Shown piece after piece: positions 1 through 11,905 of a stretch of 64,000 nucleotides of DNA (position 1 is the stretch's first letter; the number at the start of each line of letters is the position of its first letter). The notes beneath the pieces are model-generated. The model was given only the letters and a program-made list of their open reading frames with translations. It was not told where the DNA came from and ran no database searches. The stretch is from Uranotaenia lowii (lineage: Eukaryota > Arthropoda > Insecta > Diptera > Culicidae): assembly GCF_029784155.1 (NCBI RefSeq), contig NC_073693.1, positions 284,242,875 through 284,306,874 on the forward strand, read 5' to 3'. A program made the position numbers and the translations under genes.

Positions 1-1653
1 GAATTCTAGGTGCTGAATTCTGAGTTCAGAAATTCTGAGTTTTGAGTTCTGGATATTGAGTTCTGTGTTGGAAATCATCAATTCTGGATCCTAAGTTCTG
101 ACATATGAAATTCGGAACTTTAAGATTTCAACTCCAAATTCTAAAATTCTGATTTCAGAAATTTTGATTTGCAGTTCCAAAACCTAAGTTCTGAATTTCG
201 AATAGTTACTGAATTTTGAGTTCTGCAATTTGAGCACTAAATGCTGAGTTAAGATTTCTGAGTACTGAGTATCGAATAATGAACAGAGAATTGTGAGTTC
301 TAAATTCTGAGTTTTGTTTGAATTCTAAATGCTAAATATTGGACTTTGTATTATCAGCTCTAAATTCTAAGTTCACGTATTTTGAGTCTTGAGTTTTAAA
401 TTAGGAGTTGATTCCTGGATTTCGAATTTTCCTGAGTTACAGGTTATGGATTCTAAATAGTGATTTGTGAATTTTTATTAATTCGAGTTCTACGTTCCGA
501 ATTCCGGAATTCTAAGTTCTGAATTCTGAGTTCAGAAATTCTGAGTTTTGATTTCTGGGAATTGCGTTCTGTGTTGGGAATCATCAATTCTGGATCCTAA
601 GTTCTAACATCAATTCTAAATTCTAAGTTAAGGAATTTTGAGTTCTGAGTTCTGAGTCCTGAATTTAGAATTTTGATTTGCAGTTCCAAAATCTGAGTTC
701 TGAATTTTGAATAGATACTGAATATTGAGTTCTGCAATCTAAGCACTAAATTCTGAGTTTAAATTTGTGAGGTTTTAATATCGAATAATGGAACAAGAAT
801 TGTGAGTTCAAAATTCTGAGTTTTGTTTTAATTCTGAGTTCTAAATATTGAACGCATCATTCTGAGTTGTAAATTCTGAGTAGGTACACTCATTTTGAGT
901 CTAAGTTCTAAACTCTGAGTTCTGAGTTCCGAATTCCGAAGTTTTGAATTTTGAATAGATACTGAATATTGAGTTCTGCAATCTGAGCACTAAATGCTGA
1001 GTGTAAATTTGTGAGTTTTTAATATCGAATAATGGAACAAGAATTGTAAGTTCTAAATTCTGAGTTTTGTTTTAATTCTGAGTTCTAAATATTGAACACG
1101 GCATTCTGAGCTTTAAATTCTGAGTACACACATTTTGAGCCTTGAGTTCTAGACTCTAAGTTCCGAGTTCTGAGAACGAAGTTCTGGGTTCTGAATTCCG
1201 AGCTCAAAATTTCCGAGTTCTGAGTTCTGAGATCCAAATTCTGAGTTCTGAGTTCTAACATATGAGCTTCAAACTTTGAGTTCGGAATTTTGAGTTTTGA
1301 ATTTCACCCTATTCATGGACTTCAACTTAAAATATTGAAATGTTTTAATAAAGAACATAAAACTTTTCGATAAGGCAGTTGTGGTAATCAGTTATCTTCT
1401 TGATACTACATTCCAGAATTCGGATTGCAAAATTCTAAATTTTGAGTTCTGGACTCTGATTTTTGAATTCTAAGTTTTTGAAATCGATTTTCCTAATATT
1501 TCGAAATCAGAGTTTGGAGTCCTTAGGCAAGTAAGTTCTAAATTTAAGTTGTGAGTTCTGATTTCAGAGTTCTAAAATGTGAGTAAAATGTTGAGAATTG
1601 AACTTAGTGTTCTGAATTACTTAGTTCTCAGATTTAAAACTTGATTTCTGAGT
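1..1653. repeat. Degenerate GAATTC/TGAGTTCTG satellite
   Basis: The whole stretch is built from imperfect variants of short words such as TGAGTTCTGA, GAATTCTAAG and AAATTCTGAG. Longer blocks also recur: the block beginning AATTCTGAGTTCAGAAATTC near 15 comes back near 524, and the block with TTGAATAGATACTGAAT near 700 comes back near 945. This indicates higher-order duplication of about 250-510 bp on top of a roughly 7-15 bp core. No reading frame of useful length is present. I see no gene; it reads as old, drifted satellite. Confidence 0.8.
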
Positions 1654-2036
1654 AAGGTTGCCGAAATCACAGAAAAATCTGTATTATCACAGAATTTCGA
1701 GCAAAATTTTGTCACAGATCACAGAATTTTTAAAATTTTCACAAAACTCACAGATTTTCTAAATTTTGTACAGAATTCCAAAATTATAATTTTTTTTTGT
1801 CTTTTTCGACTTTTGATTTCTGACTCCAATTCATAAAAATAGGAAAACAAGGTAATGTAAATTGAATTTTTTTCTATTGAAACTTTAAATAGTTTCCAAT
1901 TTGTTTATACTTGACATGATTTCCCAACGAACTTCATAGAAATAGCGTTACAGAAAACCTTCACAGAATTTCGGGTTCAAATCACAGAATTCGAGATTTT
2001 TTTGTCCAAAACACAGACTTTTTTTTGGTAGCCTTG
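1654..2036. mobile_element. MITE of the AAGGTTGCCGAAAT family, copy 1
   Basis: This is an inserted block unlike the satellite around it. It opens with AAGGTTGCCGAAATCACAGA and closes with an inverted, decayed version (TTTGGTAGCCTTG). Inside it is dominated by repeated ATCACAGAAT words. A second copy with better ends lies at 48690-49073, which supports a real mobile family. There is no transposase. The superfamily is unknown because I could not define a target duplication. Confidence 0.55.
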
Positions 2037-3340
2037 ATTCTGAGTTCTGGATTCTAAATTCGAAATTATGAATTCTGAACTCAAAGTTTTCTGAGCTATG
2101 AATTTGGAATTCTTATTACTGATGCAGAAATCAGAATTCGGAATTCTTAGTCCTGAATTTAAAGCTCCGAGTTCTGAATTCTTTGAATTCTAAGTTCTAA
2201 GTCTTGGATTGAAAATCCTAAGTTTTGGGTTCTTAATTCTGAACAGAAAATTTTTAAGTTCTGAATTTTGAGTACTGATTTCTGTATTTTCGAATCCTAA
2301 GTTCTGGCTTTCTTAATTTAAAGTTTGAAAAGTTCTGTTCTGTTCAATCTTCAGGAAAATATCGATCTCTAAAATTGATTCAGATGAACGGTTGTAGGAA
2401 TAATCGGAGCCTGGGGATCGATCTCTGATAAATCGAGATTTGGCTTTTTTAAACAAGAGGGAGCTACGTTTTGTAAAAAAAACGCAAATAAAAAAACACT
2501 TTTTTTTCTTTTTCTCGGGATTTTCATTCCAAATCATAATCCCAAGAAACCAAAAAGTTTCAAAGGTGTTTTAATCTCTTTTCATATGGATAAATTCATT
2601 CTTCAATACGCTTATCGAAATTTGCGGACAAAAATTTCGCAAATTTTGAGTATCGAAATAGACCAGGTGCCAAACAGATGGCACTGTTTGACATTAAATT
2701 TTATTTAAATATCTCCAGCTCATCGAGGAATGAAAAATTAAAAAGTTTCGAAAATAATCCGAACTAATCGATCTTTTCCTGGCTAAAGATTCGATCCTAA
2801 ACATCGAATATTTGTGTTAAAAAGATCGATCTTCCAAACATCGAATATTTGTGTTAAAAAGATCGATCTTCCAAAGATCGCCCCAAGATCGAACAATCCT
2901 ATTCTGAATGCAACCTCTGAGTTCTAAATTTCGAGTAGATACTGAAACTCTGGGCTAAAAATGTTGAGTTCGTAATTCTGAGTTCTGAGTTCTAAACTAT
3001 GATTTTTGAGTTCTTCAGAATCATCGATTCTGCTTTCTGATACCTGAGTCCTGGGTTCTTTTTCTGAACTATGCTTAATAGATTCTAAACTCTAAGTTTT
3101 GGATTATGAGTTTTTTTCCTGAGTTCTGAATTGTGAGTCCATAATTCTGAATTCTGAGATCTAAGTTCAGATATAAATAGTCTGAAAATCTGAGTTTTGA
3201 ATTCTGAAGTTCGAATGTCGAACTATGTTTTTCTAATTCCTATATTAAAAACATAATTCAGATTCAGCATAAAGTTTCAGGAATCAGATTTAGAATCCTA
3301 ATTTTGCATTCAGAATTGAGGTCAAGGTTTCAATTGTATT
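2037..3340. repeat. Continued TGAGTTCTG satellite with a 37-bp tandem duplication
   Basis: The GAATTCTGAG-type satellite resumes at about 2037-2330 and 2900-3340. The intervening AT-rich block is marked by several GATCGATCT words. Within it a 37-bp unit starting ACATCGAATATTTGTG is duplicated head to tail (about 2801-2837 and 2838-2874). No gene is visible. Confidence 0.6.
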
Positions 3341-5590
3341 CCCGATTAAAAATCAAACTCAATCAATTGTTTTGAAATTATAACAAAAATAAATACTATC
3401 AAGGACTACGAAAAGAAAACAATAAGATTCTATAATCTGGGTTGCAAATTATTTCTGAAAGTACTGGTAAGAATAAAAAGTTATCAATCAGGTATTGAAA
3501 TCATGAATATTTAATTTCAATAATGTTCAGTCAATCCCTAAAAAAATAAATCTGTCTTCTTAATTATTTTTTTTTTCATTATCTTCATGAAGCAAGAAGT
3601 TTTCATTTAAACAAAATAAGTACCATTCGAAAGGATAGCGTTTCTTCTTTCATTTAAGCCCAAAACCCAAAAAATCCATCGGGGGGCCTAGAATAAACTT
3701 TCCAGATTGCCCGGTTTTATCCGGGATTGTCCGGATATTAAAAAAAAATTAGGAAAAGTCCGATCCGATCCGATTGTCCGGATTTCGTTGAAAAAGCCCA
3801 AATTTAGCCCGGATTTATTCACTTTATTTGCCAAAACAAAGCAAAAAAAATTGTTGTAATTTTTTATTTAGTGCGTTCAAAGCGAAACTTTTTGAGCAAG
3901 TTTTATAAAAATAATCATGGACGGATTTAAGGAAGCCTACAATAAAAAATCTACCGATGAGTTTTGATGAAAAAAAATCAAGTATTTTTTTTCTAGATTT
4001 TTGTTGAGTAATTCCTGGGTTTTTAACAAATTTGCCCGAATATTACCCGTATTTTTAGTCGACAATTTTAAATGAAATGCTCAATTTTGTCAGGTTTTTG
4101 CTTTAAATATCCCAGATTTTTCCGGCCTGGATACGTGCGAAGAAAAAATCTGGCATCCTCGGTCTCGAACATTTTTTTAAGATTTAATTTTTTTTAGGAA
4201 AATTTTATCAAAAACAAGAATTATCCAAGTAATCCCAGTTATTTCATTCTTTGGCCGGAATAGGAATGTAGGTGTGTATGTGTGAATGCGTTTATGTGTG
4301 TATTGGGTGTATGTGTGTATTGACTGTATGTGTGTTTGTATGTATGTGTGCTTTTGCAAAACTTTTTCTCTGAACATCTTTTCAGAAAAAATGTACAGTA
4401 AACATTAATCGTCAAAAAATTCCAAGGTGTATGTGTGTGAGAAATTACGCCAATAAAACCAAAATTCTGGGCGCAGTCGCACGGATGCGTTTCTGTTTTT
4501 TTTTACATACGCATGCGCATCCCACGAACATAAGTCTACACAGGGAGCTGGGATATCCGAGATGTTTTAAAAATAGCATCCCGACTAGACTGAAAACTCG
4601 CACCAGCTAACAGGTATCAATCTTCAATGGCTGGCGCAAATCCCAGTAGGCCTCGAAGTCTGAGCGAGTCATGTACCGGTCCCAACATGGGGGTCAATTT
4701 TGGAAAGCGATCAGCGGAAGGATGAGTCAACACTCGCTCGTGATTGTTTTGGGTTGAATTTCATAATTTCTAAACAGATATTCTGGGAAAATTTGGTCTC
4801 GCGGTTGCAATCGCGGTACGCTAGATAGACTTTTGAGAGCTTAGAATTGCCCGGAATAAAAATAGCCTCTGCTGCTAGTCGGATTTCAACGGCCTGCTGT
4901 GTGCTGTAGGGCGGTGTGAAAAATTTTAACCAAACACACTTTTCTAAATGCCCCGAGCAACTTTTCTAGGGATCATTCGTTACAGTAGCCACTGTTTTAA
5001 ATATTTGTTTCAAAAATAGTTTCTCTATCTCCGTGGGCTACTTAGATTGAACCGATTTAACGAAAACGAAATGTCTGACTGACAGAAGTTTAAAAATAGC
5101 CTTAGCCACTACTGGTTCATGTTTTCGATTTACACACTACGTTGAGTGTGACATTTTTCTTAACCAAAACAATCGGAGTCTTGGATTGTTCAATCTTTAA
5201 GTCTTCTTCAAGTCCATAACAGGGTATCGATTAATGTCATTATGACTTAGCAATCAAACAGCTGACTTTACCCCACCCCACCCCCCAAGAAGTCACTGCA
5301 CTCTCACTCGGATTCCGATGGCTGAATCACTCCTCAGACCTGCCAGACCTTCGCCACCCCGAAATCGAAAGCCCTCCCCCAATCACGCTTATCAGAGGCA
5401 CTGTACCGGTCACAGCTAACTAAACAGTCACTTCTGGACACAAATCACACACTGATTAATGAAATGCAACGTTCTTGTCCATGGAAAACTCCAATCCGGT
5501 TCAAAGCCCACTCCACACAGCCCAAAACCAATGTGACTCCGGAACCAGAAAAAAATCCCCAAAAAATTCTCGTTTAGCGAGGCCTACTTA
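3341..5590. other. AT-rich intergenic DNA, no gene recognised
   Basis: I see no supported coding exon here. About 3690-4150 is unusually rich in CCGGATT/CCCGGATT words in an AT-rich background and ends near AAATCTGGCATCC, so it may be a decayed transposable element. About 4261-4370 is an impure TGTATGTG microsatellite. A short CA/TG-rich tract follows near 4430. The reading frames across the microsatellite are artefacts of the repeat. Confidence 0.5.
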
Positions 5591-5591
5591 C

Positions 5592-5960
5592 ACTTGAATC
5601 CGCGAGTTAAACAGTTTAAAGGCGAACTGAGCAAACACGTTCGCCGCGCGTTTTTTGATAGTGGCGTACGGTTTTGCACGACGCGAACAGAAACGATCTT
5701 GGGCGCTGTGCACGCCGAGCTGGACCCGACGCACCAATACAGGCGCAACGGGTAGCCGAATCGTCGAGGCGCCGCCGTCGTCGTCGTCATCGTAGTTGAT
5801 CGGTCGGTCGGGCGCGTTTTTTTTTCATCAAGAACGTGCACACACTGTTCGGTGATCGGGATGCGCACATACCGATGCATCAATACAGGGAAGCCATCCG
5901 ACACGAGACAAAGTCGGGATCATATCCCCACTTCCTTGGAAAATGCAAATCCGAGCGATG
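5592..5960 (-). other. Candidate first (non-coding) exon on the minus strand
   Basis: A GC- and CpG-rich island stands out from AT-rich flanks. On the minus strand it ends with a consensus donor: GATTCAAGT followed by GTAAGT, which on + is ACTTAC at 5586-5591. The 106-codon frame across it looks like composition noise (threonine and arginine runs), not a conserved protein. The simplest reading is a 5' untranslated exon of a gene running leftwards out of the window. A second donor-like site points the other way (GTAAGT at 6019-6024, +), so a divergent promoter is possible. Family and function are unknown. Confidence 0.3.
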
Positions 5961-6556
5961 CGTTCTATGGCCCCACTCCAACCCGACGGATTTTCTTCGG
6001 ATCCGATAGTGATGATGTGTAAGTGAATTTTCCGAACACCTTTGAGCCATGCAGGACTACGATTAGTGTAGAAAAAAATCGATCAGGTTTCTTCATAAAT
6101 GGAGCCGGATGGTGGTTCGTGGGCAATGGTTTTCGGTATTTTTTTTTTTTGGTTTGAAATTGACGTCACCAAAATTTGATTCATGCTCAAGCAGTTCGAG
6201 ACGAATTTGGCCGACAGGATCTCTGTAATAAAAAAGTTTGAATCACTTGCCTGTTTGTAATCTATTTGCCATTTTTTGTTTAAATCCAAATTGAAAATAA
6301 GCAGATTCTTCGCTTCACTTTTTGTTTGCTGATTTATTAAATATTACAAAATCATAATGAAAGTTTCTTGCCAGTGCTCAAAAGATACTACAAATTTCAA
6401 TATTGGTTACTCGTTCTAAATTTTTAACTTTATGGTTTGTTCAAAGATTGAATCATACTTGTAAAACTTCTAAACTACATAACTAAGAAAACACCACGAT
6501 TCAATTAGAATTAAAAGTTTTTGTTTCATCTCAAAACCAGGAACATTTTATTTTAC
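5961..6556. other. Intergenic DNA, no gene recognised
   Basis: This is AT-rich sequence following the CpG-rich island. The only feature of note is the + strand donor-like GTAAGT at 6019-6024. The short minus-strand frame at 6083-6289 lacks splice or family support. Confidence 0.5.
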
Positions 6557-7330
6557 ACTAGCTGACCCTACAACTTCCAAAAATAAATTAAATTTATTAA
6601 GATAATTCAAATGATTTTGTTATGTGGGTCTCATATTCAACCATGTATAAGCCGTTTTAAATAAACACATAAAACCAAAATTAATCAAATTTTAACTTAA
6701 CTCAGTAGTAATCCCATTAAAATAGAGCTGCAGCAAGAGTTTCAATAAAAAGATGATCTTTCTTTCTTTCTTTCTTGTTTTTCTAGATCAGTAATTTTTA
6801 CTCTGTTTTTAAAAGCTTCATTAATCTTTTTATTATGCCTAATTTTATGTTTTAGTGGTATGTTATCCACCCTCTCTCCCTTAGAAGGCTCACAAACTAC
6901 CATAGGAATATCAACAAACAGCAACATTGGCCTCTATTTGTTTGATAAGTTTTTGAGCTATGCTAAATAAAATTCGTTTAAACCTGCCTCATGCTTCCCG
7001 ACTTCGACCTGAAAAAAGGCACCGAAACAACCTCTCTTATCAAATATGATCCTTTGGCTTGTATGGGAGCACCCCTTTCCCCTTCCCATCCCCCACTGCT
7101 GGAAAGAAGTAGGGATCTCTAATCATTTTACCTATTTTTTTCCTTTCATTGATAAGTTCTTAAGCTTTACAACAAAATTTATATAAGCCCCTCTCTCCCC
7201 TCCTCTCTACAAACTACAAAGCAGCAGGATCTGTGACAAACATAGAACCATTTAAGTACCCAAATTCTTCCCCATGTCAAATTTGGTATTATTTGTTAAC
7301 CCTCCAAAGCTGTTCGCATATCTGCTTCGG
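6557..7330 (-). mobile_element. Decayed Helitron-like element, minus strand
   Basis: The + strand begins ACTAGCTGACCCTACAACTT, the reverse complement of a Helitron 3' end of the CAGCTAGT type; the intact Helitron at 46127-47648 ends GGGATCAGCTAG. Downstream are imperfect tandem blocks sharing TTGATAAGTT(T/C)TT(G/A)AGCT (near 6939 and 7148, spacing about 209 bp). They are accompanied by CCCCTTCCC/CCCCTCTC tracts and TCAAATTTGG words, the internal organisation often seen in mosquito Helitrons. A TTTC microsatellite lies near 6760-6778. The 5' end was not found. Strand is inferred from the terminal CTAG. Confidence 0.4.
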
Positions 7331-7614
7331 GTAAATTTTACCTGTAGATTGTTAGCGATCTCCGGACTGCAAATGTTGACCGATATTGTGTATTTGATAT
7401 GTCCATTTGTTTTATCAGGTTATCGGAAATTGGTTCCAAATAAAAAAAAGTCCAGAAAAACAATTATATTATTGAAATATTTTGATCTTTTGACTGCTTT
7501 GTTATATTGAAGAGCGGTCCAAACGGTGTATAGAAAACACGGTTTTGGAGCCACAATAAAACAGTCGGTCTGGCACCGGTGGCGTAAATTGCTGTTTTAT
7601 CACAGTTATCGATT

Positions 7615-8114
7615 NNNNNNNNNNNNNNNNNNNNNNNNNNNNNNNNNNNNNNNNNNNNNNNNNNNNNNNNNNNNNNNNNNNNNNNNNNNNNNNNNNNNNN
7701 NNNNNNNNNNNNNNNNNNNNNNNNNNNNNNNNNNNNNNNNNNNNNNNNNNNNNNNNNNNNNNNNNNNNNNNNNNNNNNNNNNNNNNNNNNNNNNNNNNNN
7801 NNNNNNNNNNNNNNNNNNNNNNNNNNNNNNNNNNNNNNNNNNNNNNNNNNNNNNNNNNNNNNNNNNNNNNNNNNNNNNNNNNNNNNNNNNNNNNNNNNNN
7901 NNNNNNNNNNNNNNNNNNNNNNNNNNNNNNNNNNNNNNNNNNNNNNNNNNNNNNNNNNNNNNNNNNNNNNNNNNNNNNNNNNNNNNNNNNNNNNNNNNNN
8001 NNNNNNNNNNNNNNNNNNNNNNNNNNNNNNNNNNNNNNNNNNNNNNNNNNNNNNNNNNNNNNNNNNNNNNNNNNNNNNNNNNNNNNNNNNNNNNNNNNNN
8101 NNNNNNNNNNNNNN
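7615..8114. other. Assembly gap (500 N)
   Basis: Exactly 500 ambiguous bases, a standard placeholder for a scaffold join of unknown size. Apparent reading frames crossing it are meaningless. Confidence 0.98.
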
Positions 8115-8776
8115 ATCCAAATTGATTGGTATTGGTGTGAATTTCTATCTGTGCGCGTGTTCACGAATTTATCTGTTTTTCTTTCAATATAAACAATTCA
8201 ATCAAGAAACAGATCTCTTACGTCTTACGGCTTCATATAACTTTTTTCGTGACTTGATTTGTCGCTTTAGACCGAAACATCTTGAAATTTCCTATGGAAT
8301 TGACATATCTAGCATTCTTCCTAGGATTTCTATTGATTGTAGACTACATAGGCAATTGCGGTTTAATTTTTGAAACCTCACAAAAATAAAGCTATATCCG
8401 GTCAAATTTGAGAAAAATGTAGACATTGTTTGACAAAATATCAGAGAAGAATGAAAATCACTCCAAATTGTATTTTAATCTTAAAATTTTTCTTTTAATG
8501 TATGTTTTGTTAAATATAACTCTGAAATAATCGTTTGAACAACCAAACATCTTAATTGATCATAACTTAATTTCAGAATTTTCACTCAATTTTGCAAATT
8601 ATGTGAATCAATCCGGGTAAAATTCGAGGAGTTTTCCAGGCAATCAAGCCGGACGAACTAGTTCCAAATTTTTCATTGAATATCCGCGCAAGTCCGGGAA
8701 GGGGATTGTATAAAAGAGCTTACCTTTTTTGTGGTTTACCGTAAATAGACAGAAGAAGTTTTTAAAGAACGAACAC
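8115..8776. other. AT-rich intergenic DNA, no gene recognised
   Basis: I see no conserved coding exon, RNA gene or clear transposon terminus between the gap and the palindrome that follows. Confidence 0.5.
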
Positions 8777-8778
8777 GG

Positions 8779-8831
8779 AAATTGACATGACATTTTCGGT
8801 GTCATAATAACCGAAAATGTCATGTCAATTT
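8779..8831. repeat. Perfect 22-bp palindromic hairpin
   Basis: AAATTGACATGACATTTTCGG followed by T at 8779-8800 is exactly inverted at 8810-8831, with a 9-base loop. Perfect arms imply a recent origin or ongoing gene conversion. It lies just beyond the 3' side of the dead mariner. It may be a minimal foldback insertion or the base of a larger element; no target duplication was identified. Confidence 0.7.
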
Positions 8832-8995
8832 TCTTGTAATGTTTAAAATCAAACGAAAATTTTAGGGTAGTTTTAAACATATATTTACTTCAAAAATCAA
8901 AAGTAAAGTTAATCGATGGAGTCTTGAGTGTAAAAACGCATTTTCGCTTGATGCTCTCCATCAAAATCTTTACAGTGTCATCCAGTACCAGTTTC

Positions 8996-10039
8996 TCAGT
9001 TTTTTTTCCATTTTCTTGACATGTCTTTCTCGTCTTTTACTGTCTTCTTGCTCTTCCGAAGTTCCCGCTTCATTATAGCCGAGTACTGCTCCACCGAGTG
9101 CAGCTCCGGACAGTTTGGCGGTTTCCTATCCTTTGGAACAATTTATTTTTTATTTACATAGTATACCGTCTCACGACATAACTTGACGAACATTATTCCT
9201 AAAATTCACTCGGTCCATGGCAACCGTTCTCCAATTTCTTGGGCACCCCACGTTCACCTTTGGAACAAAATGGACAGAATTGGCCTCATACCACTCCAGA
9301 ACAATTTTAGAATAGTGACATGATGTTAAATTTGGCCAAAATAGCGGAGCTCCGTCGTGCAGCTGCAAGAACGGAAAAAGGCGCTTCTCAGATTTGTAGA
9401 TCTCGCTATTTACTGTGCCCTTTGTAACGAAAGGCTCACTCCTCAGTCCGCAAGAGCAGATGGCCTGCCAAACAAGACATTTGAAGGCTAACTTCGACAT
9501 TTTCTTCTTCTTAAATTTGTCGTCCACATCGAATTTGCTCTTGCCGGTGAAAGACTCCAAGTCCGGAATTTTCTTAAAATCGACTATTATACACGTCTCG
9601 TCGTCCATCACACAGCAGCCATATTTTGACAGCCATCTTCTCGTAGAGCTTCCGTGCCCGGGTTTTAGCCGTCGATTTTTTCGGCTCAATGATGTTTTGG
9701 AAGTTCTGTACCTTGTATGTATGTAGTCCAGCTCTCTTCTTTACATTCGGGACGCAGCTCTGCGACATTGCCGATCTTTTTAGCCAAATCACGGCTTGAG
9801 GACGTTGGGGATTTGCTTTAATCATCCGCTTCACCTTTCCCTCCGTTTTTTTTTCGTTCTCCGGTCCCGGTTTTCTTCCAGCTCCTTTGCCGTTGCGGCT
9901 CCTGGAACCGCTTCAACACTCTGGAGACGATTGAATGGTGAATGTTCAACATTTTTCCCAACTGCCGGTGCGACAGGTCAGGAAATTCCAGGTGTTTGGA
10001 AAGAATTTGTTCTCTCGACTTGCGTTGGTTCACCTCCAT
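8996..10039 (-). pseudogene. Mariner/Tc1-type transposase pseudogene (DD37E-like)
   Basis: The minus strand encodes a broken Tc1/mariner transposase. From the probable ATG at 10039-10037 there is a helix-turn-helix (LSHRQLGKMLNIHHSIVSRV), then DDETCIIVDFK with the first catalytic Asp, then FWPNLTSCHY, where the usual second Asp (FWPDLASCHY) is Asn. ELHSVEQYSAIMK supplies the Glu before a stop at 8998-8996. Frames change near 9830 and 9690. Once a 127-bp insertion/duplication at 9130-9256 is discounted, 37 residues separate the second and third catalytic positions. This fits the mosquito ITm DD37E family. It is inactive. I could not identify terminal inverted repeats. Confidence 0.75.
9142..9256 (-). 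mobile_element. 115-bp LINE 3'-tail insertion with 12-bp target duplication
   Basis: Inside the mariner pseudogene, CCTTTGGAACAA occurs at 9130-9141 and again at 9257-9268. Between them lies a minus-strand fragment ending in an A/T-rich tail (AAATAAAAAATAAA). The tail and a target duplication longer than 10 bp are the signature of LINE-type retrotransposition. The peptide fragment NWRTVAMDRVNFRNNVRQVM resembles the C-terminal end of some LINE ORF2 proteins, so it is probably a severely 5'-truncated LINE. The insertion post-dates the mariner. Confidence 0.6.
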
Positions 10040-10880
10040 TTTCGTAGAATCGAAAAACACGACTTCGAGTTTTGACAGCATGTACACAATACACGTCAAT
10101 GAGAAAGTGTGCAAGATTTGGTTGATTTTTACCCAATTCACCTTTTCCTCTAATCATCGTCTTTAATTCTGGTAATTCTTAAATAGGCAGTTTTTTTCAA
10201 GTTTATTTTAAGAATTAAACTTCAATAATGGTGTTCATAGCTGAGTTGTGATTTAGGATTTTAAAGGGACCTAAGTTTGCCCGTTAAAATTGTCTGATTG
10301 CAGTACAGCTTGAAAATGCAATCTAAAGTTGACATCATTCGGCATATTTTGGAAACGATAAACGCGGAACACCGAAATCTGACAATTTTAGATATTCTGA
10401 CTATCTCGAACTGAAAATAAAGTATTTTTTGTTTTGGCTTCTGCAACTCTCAGATTTAAGCTTATTAAGGGTCCCAGAAAAACCCTGCCCTTGAAAAAGG
10501 TTTCCGACGATCAAACTTTCAATACAGTGTTAGATTGACACAGTTTTGTTCGGGTGAGAGTAAAATTACGATTTTTTATCGTAAAACACGAGACACCTTA
10601 TCTCGTAAACTGGCTTAAAATTGCAATGTGCCGGAAACTTTCTCCGTTAACATCTGAGTGAAGTATTTTATCTTCTGGTACGTATAATTTTTATCTCTGA
10701 GGAATGTTTCATATTTACCCAGACTAAGCCTAGCTACTTTCTTCAAAGTCTCATCCAGATAAAATGTTTCGCTGGAATTCCTCATCGCACATTCTTTCAT
10801 GATCATGGACGCATTTTTGCATATGGTTTTTTTTTGTTTGAAGAGAGAACAAATCCGAACTCACAAATCATACTAATGAT
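10040..10880. other. Mariner flank and AT-rich intergenic DNA, no gene recognised
   Basis: The first ~120 bases are probably the 5' untranslated part of the dead mariner: the arrangement GTACACAATACACGT parallels GTAAACAATGCACTAT in the second mariner copy. The rest shows no supported exon or RNA gene. Confidence 0.4.
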
Positions 10881-11800
10881 CCACAATCACAATCCGAGAT
10901 TCACGCGTCTCAAACAGCGATGACGCCGACGTCCCTCGGCGCGCGTACACGCGTCACGACAGTTCCAGTCGTCGTAGTCGTTGTCGATCTGCCTTAGCGA
11001 TACAAGAACCGATGAGGATCTGCACTTCTCAGATATGAAGGTATCCAATGTTCAATCCATCCATTGATATGCGTTCGGATGATGGAAAGAGGAGGTAACT
11101 CAACCATACAATTTCTGGATGACCAAACATGGCAAACCGGGCAAGGTCGTCTGCAGCGCCTGGAGACGACGACGCGACGATTACGCCTGAGGAACACTGC
11201 TGAGGTGACGCGTGAAGAAACGTCAGTCGTCGCCGTAATATCAATTTGTTACTGTTTCCACCACTCTCGGTATTACTCGGTTTGCCAGAGAACAACAGTT
11301 GCAGGGATTGTTGGAAAAAATCTTCGACTTTAAACCGAAAGGTTACGTGTCTTTAAGGCGTCAGGGAGAGAGATCTTCGGGCTGTTTTCAGTGAGTGAAC
11401 TTGAAATTTTCACCGACCGTTTATGTTCGGACGAGAAGAGAGTGTTCGTTTTTTGAGGTTGGTTATGGTCGTGATCTGGGGACAATTATTTTTATGGAAC
11501 TGGACAAGTGACTTTTGGTTTTTCAAGCAAAATGATGGAGTAATAAAAATATTTGTCCAGGGGTTGACAGTCAGCTGGATTCTCCAGCTTTCGGTCGGTA
11601 CTTGAAAGAATCGCGCGAATCCTGTTCCTGATCAAGGAAAACCACTGCACTCTCAGTCAGACCTTCGCCAAGGACCCAGTCCAATTACTCGCTCAAGATT
11701 TAATCGATCCTGACTAATTATGCACATGTTTTATCTCTACATTATAGGTTTTATTGATATTTTATCTTACGATTTTTCTTCTTTCTCTCCTATTCAACAG
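10881..11800 (+). promoter_or_regulatory. CpG-rich region upstream of the tropomyosin exon; possible promoter or 5' UTR
   Basis: About 10900-11350 is far richer in CpG and GC than its surroundings (words such as CGCGCGTACACGCGTC and GACGACGACGCGACG). It is followed by an AT-rich stretch leading to the polypyrimidine tract and AG acceptor at 11799-11800. Since the tropomyosin start codon lies on an exon with its own acceptor, an upstream untranslated exon must exist. This island is the obvious candidate, but I could not fix a donor or start site. The short frames on both strands are not convincing genes. Confidence 0.35.
11787..11800 (+). other. Splice acceptor of the tropomyosin start exon
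   Basis: A pyrimidine-rich tract (CTTTCTCTCCTATTCAACAG) ends with AG at 11799-11800. It sits 105 bases upstream of the tropomyosin ATG, showing that the 5' UTR is spliced and the promoter lies further upstream. Confidence 0.8.
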
Positions 11801-11905
11801 GCCGAGTGCGTGGTATTTCGCGATCCCCCGATCCGCAAGTTTGTGTGTTCTGTGCTTTCTCGTTGTCTAGTGTAGTGTGCCAGTGCCACCGCAAACCGCT
11901 CCAAA

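Noticed and set aside
6557..7330. Repeated blocks considered as a CRISPR array
   Set aside because: Units are long and imperfect with no uniform spacers, in a eukaryotic genome; they fit Helitron internal repeats. No CRISPR array was seen anywhere in the window.
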